Numbered from the stretch's first letter, positions 28,828 to 39,570 are shown. The stretch: DNA of 64,000 bases from an uncultured Agrococcus sp. (GCF_945915485.1 NZ_CAMEFJ010000002.1:1-64000); one strand, 5' to 3'. Notes: a model not told the origin generated them from the sequence alone. Program-made: numbers and translations.

Positions 28828-29314
28828 GGACGACTTCAGCACCCCGAAGTCGGGGGCCAAGAAGCAGCGCGGCGCCGGCAGCGACAAGTTCGGCGAGTTC
28901 ACCGAGATCTTCGCACGAGGGATGGGAACCCCAGCATTCCTCGTGGGTATGACGATCGTCTGCGGCTTCTGGCTCATCTTTAACTCTCTCGTACCGGAAG
29001 ACGCGCAGTTCGACCCCGAGCGGCTCGGCTTTCCGCTGCTCACGCTCGCGCTCAGCCTGCAGGCCTCGTATGCAGCTCCCCTGCTCCTGCTGGCGCAGAA
29101 CCGGCAGGACGACCGCGACCGCGTGCAGATCGAGCAGGATCGTGTACGAGCGGAGCGCAACCTCAGCGACACCGAGTATCTCGCGAGAGAGGTTACGGCC
29201 CTGCGCATGGCAATGCGCGATATCGCAACGAAGGATTGGATGCGAGCCGAGCTGAAGAGCCTGCTCGAGGAAGTAGACCAGCAGCACGACCGGGAGCACG
29301 ACGATCGAGCATGA
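28820..29314 (+). CDS. DUF1003 membrane protein
   Basis: DPERLGFPLLTLALSLQASYAAPLLLLAQNRQDDRDR. Confidence 0.92.
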   Translation: MPKDDFSTPKSGAKKQRGAGSDKFGEFTEIFARGMGTPAFLVGMTIVCGFWLIFNSLVPEDAQFDPERLGFPLLTLALSLQASYAAPLLLLAQNRQDDRDRVQIEQDRVRAERNLSDTEYLAREVTALRMAMRDIATKDWMRAELKSLLEEVDQQHDREHDDRA

Positions 29315-30396
29315 CCGAGTCACCCCTGCTCCGAGCGCTCGGTCGCGTCAACGACCCTGAGATTCGTCGCCCGCTGACCGAGCTGGGCATGATTCCGTCT
29401 GCGGAAGTCGAGGACGGAGTCGCGCGCATCCGACTTGAGCTCACGATCGCCGCCTGCCCCGCTGCCGACCGGATTCGCGCCGATGTTGCCGAAGCTGCGC
29501 TCGGCGTCGACGGTGTCGATAGCGTCGACCTCGACGTGGGAGTCATGGAGCCGGCCAAGCGCAAGGCTCTCGTCGAGCGGCTGCGGGGCTCGCGTCGGAT
29601 ACAGTTCGACGCGGACTCGCTCACCCGTGTCATCGCGATTACGAGCGGAAAGGGCGGTGTCGGTAAATCCACCGTCACGGCCGGTCTCGCGGTGGAGCTC
29701 GCCCGCAGGGGACAGCGCGTCGGACTCATCGACGCCGATGTGCACGGCTACTCGATCCCGGGCATTCTCGGGCTGCAGCAGCAGCCGACCCGAGTCGGCG
29801 ACCTCATGATGCCGCCCGTCGCGCACGGAGTGAGCGTTATCTCGATCGGGATGTTCGTCGAGGGCAACACCTCCGTTTCGTGGCGCGGCCCCATGCTGCA
29901 CAGAACACTCGAGCAGTTCCTGCGCGATGTGTGGTGGGGTGATCTCGATACGCTGCTGATCGATATGCCCCCCGGAACGGGCGACGTAGCGATTTCACTC
30001 GGGCAGCTGCTGCCGAGCGCAGAAGTCGTCGTGACGACGACCCCGCAAACTGCGGCAGCCGACATCGCCGAGCGCTCGGCCCTCGTGGCACGCCAAACAG
30101 GGCAACGCGTCATCGGTGTCGTCGAGAACATGGCCGGTCTCGCTCAGCCCGACGGGTCCGTGCTCGACGTGTTCGGCTCGGGAGGCGGTGACGAGGTCGC
30201 GAGGCGGCTCGAAGTGGATGTCCTCGCACGCATACCGATCTCGATTCCGCTGCGGCAATCCGGTGATGCCGGCGAGCCCATCGTGCTGCGTGCACCGGAT
30301 GATCCCGGGACGGAAGCGCTGCGAACCCTCGCCGATGCGCTGGATGCGCGACGCACCCCGCTCGCCGGGCGCGGAATCCCGCTCTCCCCGGAATAA
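29311..30396 (+). CDS. mrp: Mrp/NBP35-type ATP-binding protein
   Basis: N-terminal MIP18-like region; SGKGGVGKSTVTAGLAVELA; GVVENMAGL; ATGA overlap with DUF1003. Confidence 0.92.
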   Translation: MTESPLLRALGRVNDPEIRRPLTELGMIPSAEVEDGVARIRLELTIAACPAADRIRADVAEAALGVDGVDSVDLDVGVMEPAKRKALVERLRGSRRIQFDADSLTRVIAITSGKGGVGKSTVTAGLAVELARRGQRVGLIDADVHGYSIPGILGLQQQPTRVGDLMMPPVAHGVSVISIGMFVEGNTSVSWRGPMLHRTLEQFLRDVWWGDLDTLLIDMPPGTGDVAISLGQLLPSAEVVVTTTPQTAAADIAERSALVARQTGQRVIGVVENMAGLAQPDGSVLDVFGSGGGDEVARRLEVDVLARIPISIPLRQSGDAGEPIVLRAPDDPGTEALRTLADALDARRTPLAGRGIPLSPE

Positions 30397-30411
30397 CCGG
30401 GAGCTACGTGT

Positions 30412-30807
30412 TTACGTGGCGTCTGTGTCGAAGGGAGCGGGCCCGTCGACGCGGTCACCGGCTCTCGCGAGCATGGCTTTCGCAGCGGGCGACGAAGGAC
30501 CTGTGTCGGCGGCAACCGCTCCCGATGCGGCTGCCGTTGTCTTCGACGGCTCATCGATGAAGGCGTCTCTCACGATCCTGCGGGGATCGTACTTGCGCGG
30601 ATCCATCTTCTGCCAGTCGATCTCATCGAATTCCGGACCGATCTCGTCGCGCATGCGCTGCTTCGCCGAGTCGGCGTAGCCTCGTGCCGCGCGAATGCCG
30701 TCTCGCAGCTTCTCCGCGTAATACGGCAGTTTCGAGGGGCCGAGCACGATAACGGCAAGCAAGGCTATGGGAAGCAGCTTGTCGAGAGACAGCCCGAGAA
30801 AGTTCAC
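30412..30807 (-). CDS. tatB: Sec-independent translocase TatB
   Basis: VNFLGLSLDKLLPIALLAVIVLGPSKLPYYAEKLRDGIRAARGYADSAK; GTG 30807 after TACCAT. Confidence 0.85.
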   Translation of the reverse strand: MNFLGLSLDKLLPIALLAVIVLGPSKLPYYAEKLRDGIRAARGYADSAKQRMRDEIGPEFDEIDWQKMDPRKYDPRRIVRDAFIDEPSKTTAAASGAVAADTGPSSPAAKAMLARAGDRVDGPAPFDTDAT

Positions 30808-30867
30808 ACTTCGATGGTATCTTCCCGCGCACCGTGACGGCGAGCCTGTCGGCTCCTGGCACAAGGG

Positions 30868-31536
30868 GTGAGTACGCTCTTGACGCAGGAGGGCACCGTG
30901 ACTAATCCCAATCTCGTCAGGAAGTACGTCGACGATCTACCGATCGAGACGGACGCGATGAGCATTGCCCGCGACGCCGCAGAGGAGATGGCGTTGCATC
31001 CCGTCGCGCCCGGAGTCGGGGCGCAGCTGGCCGTCCTCGGTGCTGCGTGTCGCGCCAACAGCATTCTCGAGGTCGGCACGGGCACGGGCGTCAGCGGCCT
31101 CTGGCTACTTCGCGGAGCGCCGAAAGCAACGCTCACCTCGATCGATCTCGAGCTGGACTCGCAGCAGCACGCCCGCTCGGCATTCGCGGCCGCGGGCATC
31201 CCTGCCACACGAGCACGCCTCATAACCGGCGACGCGCGTGCAGTGCTGCCGCGCATGAACGAGGCAAGCTATGACATCGTCTTCCTCGACGCTGACTCTG
31301 AGCACCTGCTCGAGTTCGTAGAACTGGCGCTGACGCTAACACGCGTCGGCGGTACGGTTGCTGTTCACGGTGCACTGCTGGACGGTCGCATCGCCGACCC
31401 TGCGCAGCGGGGCGAGGAGGTCGGCGATATGCGCGCCCTCCTCGCCGAACTGGCTGCGACCGACGTCGTCGTCAGTGCGTTGAATCCCGTTGGCGGAGGA
31501 CTCCTGCAGATCACCCGGCTGCCGGACGCCCCCTAG
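30868..31536 (+). CDS. O-methyltransferase family protein
   Basis: ILEVGTGTGVSGLWLL, IVFLDADSE; true start may be GTG 30898. Confidence 0.85.
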   Translation: MSTLLTQEGTVTNPNLVRKYVDDLPIETDAMSIARDAAEEMALHPVAPGVGAQLAVLGAACRANSILEVGTGTGVSGLWLLRGAPKATLTSIDLELDSQQHARSAFAAAGIPATRARLITGDARAVLPRMNEASYDIVFLDADSEHLLEFVELALTLTRVGGTVAVHGALLDGRIADPAQRGEEVGDMRALLAELAATDVVVSALNPVGGGLLQITRLPDAP

Positions 31537-31607
31537 GCGTCACAGTCCGTGGTGTTGCGGTTCCGGGGAACGGCGCCTTCGCCGAGCACTGCAGGAGAAC
31601 GGTGCCT

Positions 31608-31781
31608 CTAGGCTCCTACGACGACGCCGCTGAGCGCCGTGTGCAGCTCCGCCGCTTCGGCATCGTTGACCGAAACGACGAGGCGACCCCCACCCTCGAG
31701 CGGGATACGGACGATGATCAGTCGTCCCTCTTTCACTGCTTCCAGTGGTCCATCGCCAGTGCGCGGCTTCATGGCGGCCAT
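31608..31781 (-). CDS. DUF3117 small protein (57 aa; absent from the supplied ORF track)
   Basis: Hand translation: [57 protein letters not shown]. Confidence 0.9.
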   Translation of the reverse strand: MAAMKPRTGDGPLEAVKEGRLIIVRIPLEGGGRLVVSVNDAEAAELHTALSGVVVGA

Positions 31782-31854
31782 GCGCCACCCCTTTCACTTG
31801 TTGTGGAACCGTTCTATTGTCTCACGATCGAAGGAGACGGGACGGCGTCGGCGT

Positions 31855-32937
31855 TCAGCTAGCAGTCAGCCAATTGCGCAAGCGAAGTTCGCCGTCGCGA
31901 ATCTGGTCGAGCGGCACGTGCTCGTCGTCATGATGCGCAAGGAGCGGGTCTCCCGGCCCGTAATTGACAGCGGGAATGCCGAGCGACCAGAACCGTGCGA
32001 CGTCGGTCCAGCCGTATTTCGCTTTCGGGCTCAGACCGGTGGCTTCCAGGAACTCCTTCGCGACGACGGCGTCGAGACCGGGGCTGGCTCCTCCGGCCTG
32101 ATCCGTGATGACGACTTCGAAACCCGCGAACAGGTCTTTCACGTGCGCAATGGCATGCTCGACCGTCTTCGAAGGAGCGAAGCGATAGTTGATCGTGATG
32201 CGGCATTCGTCGGGGATCACGTTGCCCGCTATTCCTCCGGAAATGCCGACCGCATTGAGCCCCTCACGAAACACGAGCCCCTCGACGTTGACATCCGAGG
32301 GCCGATAATCCTGCAGTATCTGCAGGACCGCTGCCGCATCGTGGATCGCATTGTGCCCGACCCAGCTGCGAGCCGAGTGCGCGCGCACTCCGCGTGTTAT
32401 GACGTCGACACGGAGCGTCCCGTTGCAGCCGCCTTCGACGGCTCCGTTCGAGGGCTCACCGAGAATGGCGAAGTCTCCTTGCATCAGGTCGGGGCGCGCC
32501 TCCGCAAGTTTGCGCAGGCCGTTGAGGTCAGCGCTCACTTCTTCATGGTCGTACCAGATCCAGGTGACGTCCAAGCTGGGCGCCGCGATCTCAGCGGCGA
32601 GCTTCAGCTGCACCGCGACCCCGGCCTTCATGTCGACCGTCCCGCGACCCCACAGCACCTCTCCCGCGGTGCGCGTCTCGAACCGCGTAGGCAGATTCTC
32701 GTTGAGCGGCACGGTATCGATGTGGCCGGCGATGACGACGCGGCGCGAGCGGCCAAGGTTCGTCCGAGCAACAACCGTGTCACCGTGCCTGTCGACCTCG
32801 AGATGGCCGACCGAGCGCACTGCGGCTTCGATGGCATCCGCGAGCGCCGTCTCATTACCCGAAACGGACTCGATGTCACAGATTTGACGGGTGATATCGA
32901 CGGCGTCCTGGGTGAGATCCAAAGAGTTCTGCAGCAT
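31855..32937 (-). CDS. dapE: Succinyl-diaminopimelate desuccinylase
   Basis: M20 motifs [35 protein letters not shown]; adjacent to dapD. Confidence 0.92.
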   Translation of the reverse strand: MLQNSLDLTQDAVDITRQICDIESVSGNETALADAIEAAVRSVGHLEVDRHGDTVVARTNLGRSRRVVIAGHIDTVPLNENLPTRFETRTAGEVLWGRGTVDMKAGVAVQLKLAAEIAAPSLDVTWIWYDHEEVSADLNGLRKLAEARPDLMQGDFAILGEPSNGAVEGGCNGTLRVDVITRGVRAHSARSWVGHNAIHDAAAVLQILQDYRPSDVNVEGLVFREGLNAVGISGGIAGNVIPDECRITINYRFAPSKTVEHAIAHVKDLFAGFEVVITDQAGGASPGLDAVVAKEFLEATGLSPKAKYGWTDVARFWSLGIPAVNYGPGDPLLAHHDDEHVPLDQIRDGELRLRNWLTAS

Positions 32938-32942
32938 GGCAC

Positions 32943-32949
32943 TAGCCTA
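32943..32949. promoter_or_regulatory. Overlapping divergent -10 boxes between dapE and dapD
   Basis: TAGCCTA: TAGCCT on + lies 7 nt before dapD ATG, TAGGCT on - lies 6 nt before dapE ATG. Confidence 0.6.
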
Positions 32950-32955
32950 GTTCCC

Positions 32956-33867
32956 ATGACACGCTTTGCTTTCGGCCGCGGACTCGCGACGATCTATCGC
33001 GACAAGGTGCTCGACGTCTGGTACCCCAGCCCGCGCTTGGGCGAAGCCCCCGACGGCGACGAGCGCTGGTTGGGAGAGAACGGCCTCGAGCCGTATCGGG
33101 ATGACACGCGCGGGGTCACGGTCGAGCCTCGATCCGTGCAGATCGATCTGGACGCTGCTCCGACGTCTGTCGAGGATGTGTACCTGCGACTGCACCTTCT
33201 GAGTCATCAGCACGTACTGCCGAATTCCATCAATCTGGATCGTGTCTTCTCGTTGCTGCCGATCGTCGCATGGAGCAATGCCGGCCCTATCGACCCCGGA
33301 TACTGGGCAGAGCACAGAGTGCAGATCCAGCGTGCGGGCATCCAGGTCCAGCTCGTCGACAGGTTCCCCAGAATGACCGACTACGTACTCCCCGATGGTG
33401 TCCGCATAGGCGACGCGAGCCGCGTTCGCCTCGGTGCGCATCTCGCGAGCGGTACGGTCGTCATGCACGAAGGATTCGTCAACTACAACGCCGGCACCCT
33501 CGGCACCTCCATGGTCGAGGGGCGTATCTCGCAGGGCGTCATCGTGGGTGACGGGAGCGACATCGGCGGTGGTGCCTCGATCATGGGCACGCTTTCGGGA
33601 GGCGGCAAGGAGCGCGTCGAAATCGGTAGGGGTGTCCTGCTGGGCGCGAACTCGGGAGTCGGTATCTCGATCGGCGATAACGGCATCGTCGAAGCCGGTC
33701 TGTACGTCACTGCGGGCACGAAGGTCTTGCTGGCAGGCGAAGAGGTGAAGGCGGTGGATCTCTCCGGCATCCCCAACCTGCTCTTCCGCAGGAACTCCGT
33801 GACGGGTGCTGTCGAGGCTATCGAACGGTCCGGGAGGGCCATCGAGCTGAACGAGGCGCTGCACTGA
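32956..33867 (+). CDS. dapD: Tetrahydrodipicolinate N-succinyltransferase
   Basis: Hexapeptide-repeat C-term, [39 protein letters not shown]. Confidence 0.93.
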   Translation: MTRFAFGRGLATIYRDKVLDVWYPSPRLGEAPDGDERWLGENGLEPYRDDTRGVTVEPRSVQIDLDAAPTSVEDVYLRLHLLSHQHVLPNSINLDRVFSLLPIVAWSNAGPIDPGYWAEHRVQIQRAGIQVQLVDRFPRMTDYVLPDGVRIGDASRVRLGAHLASGTVVMHEGFVNYNAGTLGTSMVEGRISQGVIVGDGSDIGGGASIMGTLSGGGKERVEIGRGVLLGANSGVGISIGDNGIVEAGLYVTAGTKVLLAGEEVKAVDLSGIPNLLFRRNSVTGAVEAIERSGRAIELNEALH

Positions 33868-34059
33868 TCACGATTCACGGCACTGCCAAAGCCAGTCCGC
33901 GGCTCCTTCGGAGCGGCCCTTGCGTCGAAAACTTGCGCAAATACCGACGCGAACTGCGCACTCGATCATCGCCGCTTTTGAAGCTGCCGCCACCTGGGGC
34001 CGCTGATATCCGCCGCGCGGCGGATGCGACTCGCGATCGACTCATTTAGTCTGGTTCCC

Positions 34060-34833
34060 GTGACCGATCAGCAGCAGCACTCCGCAAGCCTCGCGCTGAG
34101 GCACTTGACCAAACGATTCGGGCCGAAAGTCGCAGCCGACGACGTCAGTCTCGATGTTCCCGTCGGCTCCATGTTCGGTCTCTTGGGCCCGAACGGTGCC
34201 GGCAAAACGACGACCCTGTCGATGACCACTGGCCTCCTGCGCCCCGATGCCGGCACTGCATTCGTTCTCGGCGCGAACGTCTGGGAGGATCCGGCCGCGG
34301 CGAAGGGCCGAATGGGCGTTCTGCCGGAGGCAGAGCAGATGTTCAACCGACTCACGGGCCGGGAGCTGCTCCGCTACACGGGCCTCCTGCGCGGAATGGC
34401 CGCGGAGGACGTCGTCTCGCGCACCGACGAGTTGCTGGAGGCACTCGGGCTGACCGATGCCGCCTCGAAGCTGGTGGTCGACTACTCGTCGGGCATGACG
34501 AAGAAGATCGGGCTCGCATCGGCGCTGATTCACGCGCCTCGCCTCTTGATTCTCGACGAACCGTTCGAGTCGGTTGACCCGGTTTCGGGTGAAACCATTC
34601 GCTCGATTCTGCGTTCGTACGTCGCGGGAGGGGGCACAGTGGTGCTCTCGAGTCACGTGATGGAGCTGGTCGAGAACCTTTGCGACCACGTCGCCATCAT
34701 GGCCGAGGGCAGGGTCCTCGCTGCCGGCACGCTCGATGATGTCCGAGCCGGCCAATCGCTCCAGGAGCGTTTCCTCGGCATGGTCGGCGTCCACCAGCTC
34801 GGCGAGGAGTCCCTTTCGTGGTTGCGCAGCTAG
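34060..34833 (+). CDS. ABC transporter ATP-binding protein
   Basis: GLLGPNGAGKTTTLSM, YSSGMTKKIGLASALIH, LILDEPFESVDP; GTG 34060 after TAGTCT. Confidence 0.92.
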   Translation: MTDQQQHSASLALRHLTKRFGPKVAADDVSLDVPVGSMFGLLGPNGAGKTTTLSMTTGLLRPDAGTAFVLGANVWEDPAAAKGRMGVLPEAEQMFNRLTGRELLRYTGLLRGMAAEDVVSRTDELLEALGLTDAASKLVVDYSSGMTKKIGLASALIHAPRLLILDEPFESVDPVSGETIRSILRSYVAGGGTVVLSSHVMELVENLCDHVAIMAEGRVLAAGTLDDVRAGQSLQERFLGMVGVHQLGEESLSWLRS

Positions 34834-36395
34834 TAACGCTGCAGCTACGACAGCTCGGCCATCTGCTCACCCGCAGCGGCTGGGCGATCGTTGCGACGGT
34901 GTTCTCGGGTCTCGGCGCGCTGGGATTCCTCGGTGCACTGGCTGCGCTGCTCATCACCCTTCGTGCTTTCGCCCCCGAGATGCTTCCTCCGGCGATGGTC
35001 GTCGTCGGCGCTGCGGCCGTGCTGATCTGGATGCTCGGCTCACTGCTGATTCAGGGTTCGCACCAGCTCGCACCGGAGCGCTTCGCCCTTCTGCCACTGC
35101 GCCCGGGGCCACTCGCTCGTGGGCTCGCCGCAGCATCCGCGGCAGGCATAGGCGGCGTCATCACCATCGGACTGCTACTGCTCTCGCTCATCGCCTGGAG
35201 CGTGTCGCTGCCGGCGCTACTGGCAATGGTGCTCATGCTGCCGGTCGCGCTCGCGACGTGCGTGCTCGCCGGGCGGGCGTTCAGCGCTCTCCTCGCACGC
35301 GCCTTCGCTTCCCGGAAGACCCGCGACTTCACGAGCATCCTCCTGATGATGGCGTTGGTGTCCACGGGGCTCTGGCTGCAGTTCGGCATCATGGCCGCCT
35401 ACGAACTCGGTGAGAACCTGGAGGCGCTCGAGCGGTTCATCAACATCATTGCGACAACGCCGTTCGGAGCTGCTTTCGGTGTTCCTCTTGCGGTGTGGCA
35501 CGGCGAATACGGCATCGCGGCCATTCGCCTCGTAGTCGCACTGGCGACGGTGGCACTGCTGCTGTGGGCCTGGACCGCGCAGGTCGGCGCCAGGCTCGTC
35601 AACCCCATTCAGATGCGCGGCAGCGGCACGATCCGGGGTGGCGGACTGCTGGAACGACTCTTCCCCGCAACACCGGTAGGGGCAATCGCAGTGCGCAGTC
35701 TGCGGTATCGCAGACGCGACCCGCGCATGATCATCAACGCGGTGCTCATGCCTTTCCTGCCCGTGTTCGTCATGGCGGTCTGGGGCATGAACGGTGTGCT
35801 GCCCCTCGACCTCCTGCCCTATCTTGCGCTGTTCCTCCCCTTCATGCTGAGCACTGTCGTCGGCATGGACCTTGCGTACGACCACGCGAACTTCGCGACG
35901 CACCTGCTCACGGGAGTCTCCGGGAAGGACGACCGAGCGGGAAGAGCCCTTGCCATTGCGGTTATAGCGGTTCCGTTCGCACTCGTTCTCGTGCTGGGAT
36001 CCTCGGCGATATTCGGGGCCTGGGACCACACCGTCGCTGCGCTCGCTCTCACACTCTCGTCGACGCTCATAGCATTGGGGGCGGGCAGCTGGTTGGGCGT
36101 ATATCTTCCGGGGCGCGCGCCCAGGCCGGGGGCGAGCCCGTTCGGGAAAGGGTCGTCTGGCGGCATCCAGGCGCTGGTCCAGATGCTCGCATCGGTTGCG
36201 ATCATCGGGGCACTGTTGCTCCCGACCATCGGCCTTCTCATCGGCAGCGTGTTCGTGCCGTGGCTGAACTGGATGGCGCTGCTGGCAGGCACCGCCATCG
36301 GTGTTGCGACACTCGTGTTGGGCATCCGCGTCGGAGGGAAGGCGCTCGACAAGCGCGGGCCGCAGGTGCTGCAGGCTGTCACGAGCGAATCGTAG
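34818..36395 (+). CDS. ABC transporter permease
   Basis: 525 aa, many TM segments, overlaps upstream ATPase. Confidence 0.85.
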   Translation: MVAQLVTLQLRQLGHLLTRSGWAIVATVFSGLGALGFLGALAALLITLRAFAPEMLPPAMVVVGAAAVLIWMLGSLLIQGSHQLAPERFALLPLRPGPLARGLAAASAAGIGGVITIGLLLLSLIAWSVSLPALLAMVLMLPVALATCVLAGRAFSALLARAFASRKTRDFTSILLMMALVSTGLWLQFGIMAAYELGENLEALERFINIIATTPFGAAFGVPLAVWHGEYGIAAIRLVVALATVALLLWAWTAQVGARLVNPIQMRGSGTIRGGGLLERLFPATPVGAIAVRSLRYRRRDPRMIINAVLMPFLPVFVMAVWGMNGVLPLDLLPYLALFLPFMLSTVVGMDLAYDHANFATHLLTGVSGKDDRAGRALAIAVIAVPFALVLVLGSSAIFGAWDHTVAALALTLSSTLIALGAGSWLGVYLPGRAPRPGASPFGKGSSGGIQALVQMLASVAIIGALLLPTIGLLIGSVFVPWLNWMALLAGTAIGVATLVLGIRVGGKALDKRGPQVLQAVTSES

Positions 36396-36399
36396 GTCG

Positions 36400-37851
36400 C
36401 TACACCAGCGCCTGCAGAGGACCTCTGGCGAAGAAGATCACGAACATCGCCGCAACGATCCACAGCAGCGGTGAGATGCTCTTGAAGCGGCCGCTGCTGG
36501 CGTGCACCAGCACCCAGGCGATGAAGCCGACGCCGATACCGTTCGCGATGTTGTACGTCAGCGGCATGACCGCGATCGTCAAGAAGGCGGGCAGCGCCAC
36601 CCGGAAGTCGGTGAAGTCGATGTCCTTGATCTGCGCCATCATGAGCGCGCCGACAACCACGAGCGACGCGGCTGCGACCTCGAGCGGAACGACCTGTGTG
36701 AGCGGCGTCAGGAACATCGCGGCGAGGAACAGGATGCCCGCCACGATCGACGAGAGACCCGTTCTGGCACCCTCCGCGACGCCCGCCGCCGAGTCGACGA
36801 ACACCGTGTTGCTCGAGGTGCTCGAAGCGCCTCCCGCAACTGCGCCGATGCCCTCGACGATGAACGCGCGACGGAGACCCGGGAACTGTCCGTTCTCGTA
36901 GGAGATGCCGGCCTGTTTCGCCAGGCCGGTCATGGTGCCCATCGCATCGAAGAAGTTCATGATCACGAGCGTGAAGATGAACATCATGGCCGCGAGATAG
37001 CCGACGCGTTCGAAGGCGCCGAGGAAGGATACCTGGCCGAGCAGGCTGAGGTCGGGCAGCGCGACGATCGCGCTCGGGAGCTCCGGCGCGTTCAGGTTCC
37101 ACGCGTTCGGGTTCTCCCCGAGTGAAGGACCGACCTTGAAGATCGACTCCAGCACGATGGCGATGATCGTCGTGCCGACGATGCCGATGAGCAGCGCTCC
37201 CTTGACCCGCAGGGCAACGAGCCCGCCCATGAGCGCGAGGCCGATGATGAAGACGATCGTGGGCAGGCTCGTGATCGAACCGCCTTCACCGAGTTCAAGA
37301 GGTGGCGACGGGAGCGTTGTGCTGCGCACAAAACCGGCGTTCACGAAGCCGATAAAGGCGATGAACATGCCGATGCCGACGCTGATCGCGCTCTTCAGTG
37401 CGGCAGGGACAGCGTTGAAGATCATGCGGCGCAATCCCGTGGCACCGAGCAGCACGATGATGAGCCCGTTGATGACGACGAGCCCCATCGCTTCCGGCCA
37501 GGTGAGATCCTGCACGAGCGTGAACGCGAGGAACGAATTGATGCCCAGTCCGGCAGCGAGCCCGAAGGGCACGTTCGCTATGACGCCCATGAGAATCGTG
37601 ACGAGCCCCGCGGTCAGTGCCGTCGCGGCCGCCAGCTGGTGGTTGGGCAGCCAACCGCCTTCGACATCCGTCGCCGCCTGATCGGCTGCGAACCCGCCCA
37701 TGATGAGCGGGTTCAGGATGATGATGTACGCCATCGTGACGAACATCACGACGCCACCGCGTACCTCCTGCGAAACGGAGGTACCTCGTTCAGCGAAGTG
37801 AAAGAACTTTGCTAGGCGACCGACCCTCGCCGACTCGCTCGAAGCGGTCAT
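36400..37851 (-). CDS. NCS2 family (AzgA-type) purine permease
   Basis: FAERGTSVSQEVRGGVVMFVTMAYIIILNPLIM; AAGLGINSFLAF; GASSTSSNTVFVDSAAGVAEGARTGLS. Confidence 0.92.
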   Translation of the reverse strand: MTASSESARVGRLAKFFHFAERGTSVSQEVRGGVVMFVTMAYIIILNPLIMGGFAADQAATDVEGGWLPNHQLAAATALTAGLVTILMGVIANVPFGLAAGLGINSFLAFTLVQDLTWPEAMGLVVINGLIIVLLGATGLRRMIFNAVPAALKSAISVGIGMFIAFIGFVNAGFVRSTTLPSPPLELGEGGSITSLPTIVFIIGLALMGGLVALRVKGALLIGIVGTTIIAIVLESIFKVGPSLGENPNAWNLNAPELPSAIVALPDLSLLGQVSFLGAFERVGYLAAMMFIFTLVIMNFFDAMGTMTGLAKQAGISYENGQFPGLRRAFIVEGIGAVAGGASSTSSNTVFVDSAAGVAEGARTGLSSIVAGILFLAAMFLTPLTQVVPLEVAAASLVVVGALMMAQIKDIDFTDFRVALPAFLTIAVMPLTYNIANGIGVGFIAWVLVHASSGRFKSISPLLWIVAAMFVIFFARGPLQALV

Positions 37852-37853
37852 CC

Positions 37854-39149
<1,296 letters not shown>

Positions 39150-39182
39150 CAGAACAGACTACGGCCTAGACGGTTGTTTTGG

Positions 39183-39207
39183 GAAACCGGTCCGGTGGAC
39201 CGGTTTC
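39183..39207. promoter_or_regulatory. Operator-like palindrome upstream of gltA -10
   Basis: gaaaccggtcc-ggt-ggaccggtttc, 11-bp perfect arms. Confidence 0.5.
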
Positions 39208-39221
39208 GTACAAGGGAGGGA
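39192..39221. repeat. 30-bp direct repeat, copy 1 (gltA-proximal)
   Basis: ccggtggaccggtttcgtacaagggaggga identical to 39412-39441. Confidence 0.92.
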
Positions 39222-39411
39222 TTTTCGAGAGCACAAGCACTGAAGCTTTTACCGCCAAGGCGCGGGGCGAGCTCCCGGGATTGAACAACGAGGTACCTCG
39301 TTTAGCCTGACTTCAGGCGAAGCCGGGAGAAGTACCCACGCCCGAGGACGGACGTGGCGCTGGCGTCGCAGCGAGGCTCCGAAAGGACCCTCGCACAAGA
39401 GCTCCAGCGCG

Positions 39412-39441
39412 CCGGTGGACCGGTTTCGTACAAGGGAGGGA
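39412..39441. repeat. 30-bp direct repeat, copy 2
   Basis: Identical to 39192-39221; 220-bp register. Confidence 0.92.
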
Positions 39442-39456
39442 CGTGGCACGTCGATC

Positions 39457-39509
39457 CCAGACGGATTTTACGGGTCTGGACGCCGTCTCAACCAGTAAAA
39501 TCCGTCTGG
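39457..39509. repeat. 53-nt inverted-repeat element, family A, copy 2
   Basis: ccagacggattttacgggt-15 nt-accagtaaaatccgtctgg; one mismatch in the 19-bp arms. Confidence 0.88.
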
Positions 39510-39570
39510 AGACGCTGATCCCCACGGCGATCGCAATCCCTCGCCGCGCACACTACGCGATAGCCGGTCG

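Noticed and set aside
31639-33867. 742-aa + strand ORF fused ahead of dapD
   Set aside because: The upstream part is antisense to DUF3117 and dapE; the real dapD start is ATG 32956
33922-33950. Region downstream of dapD as a further family D copy
   Set aside because: Only short fragments (cgaaaa, cgcactga-like) resemble family D; no alignable 77-nt unit
35495-37102. Long overlapping ORFs (468 aa +, 427 aa -) across the permease/NCS2 junction
   Set aside because: Shadow frames of the ABC permease and NCS2 permease
37759-37790. ggtacctcgtt motif shared by the NCS2 gene and the gltA upstream palindrome
   Set aside because: In NCS2 it encodes the conserved ERGTSV segment; similarity is most likely coincidental
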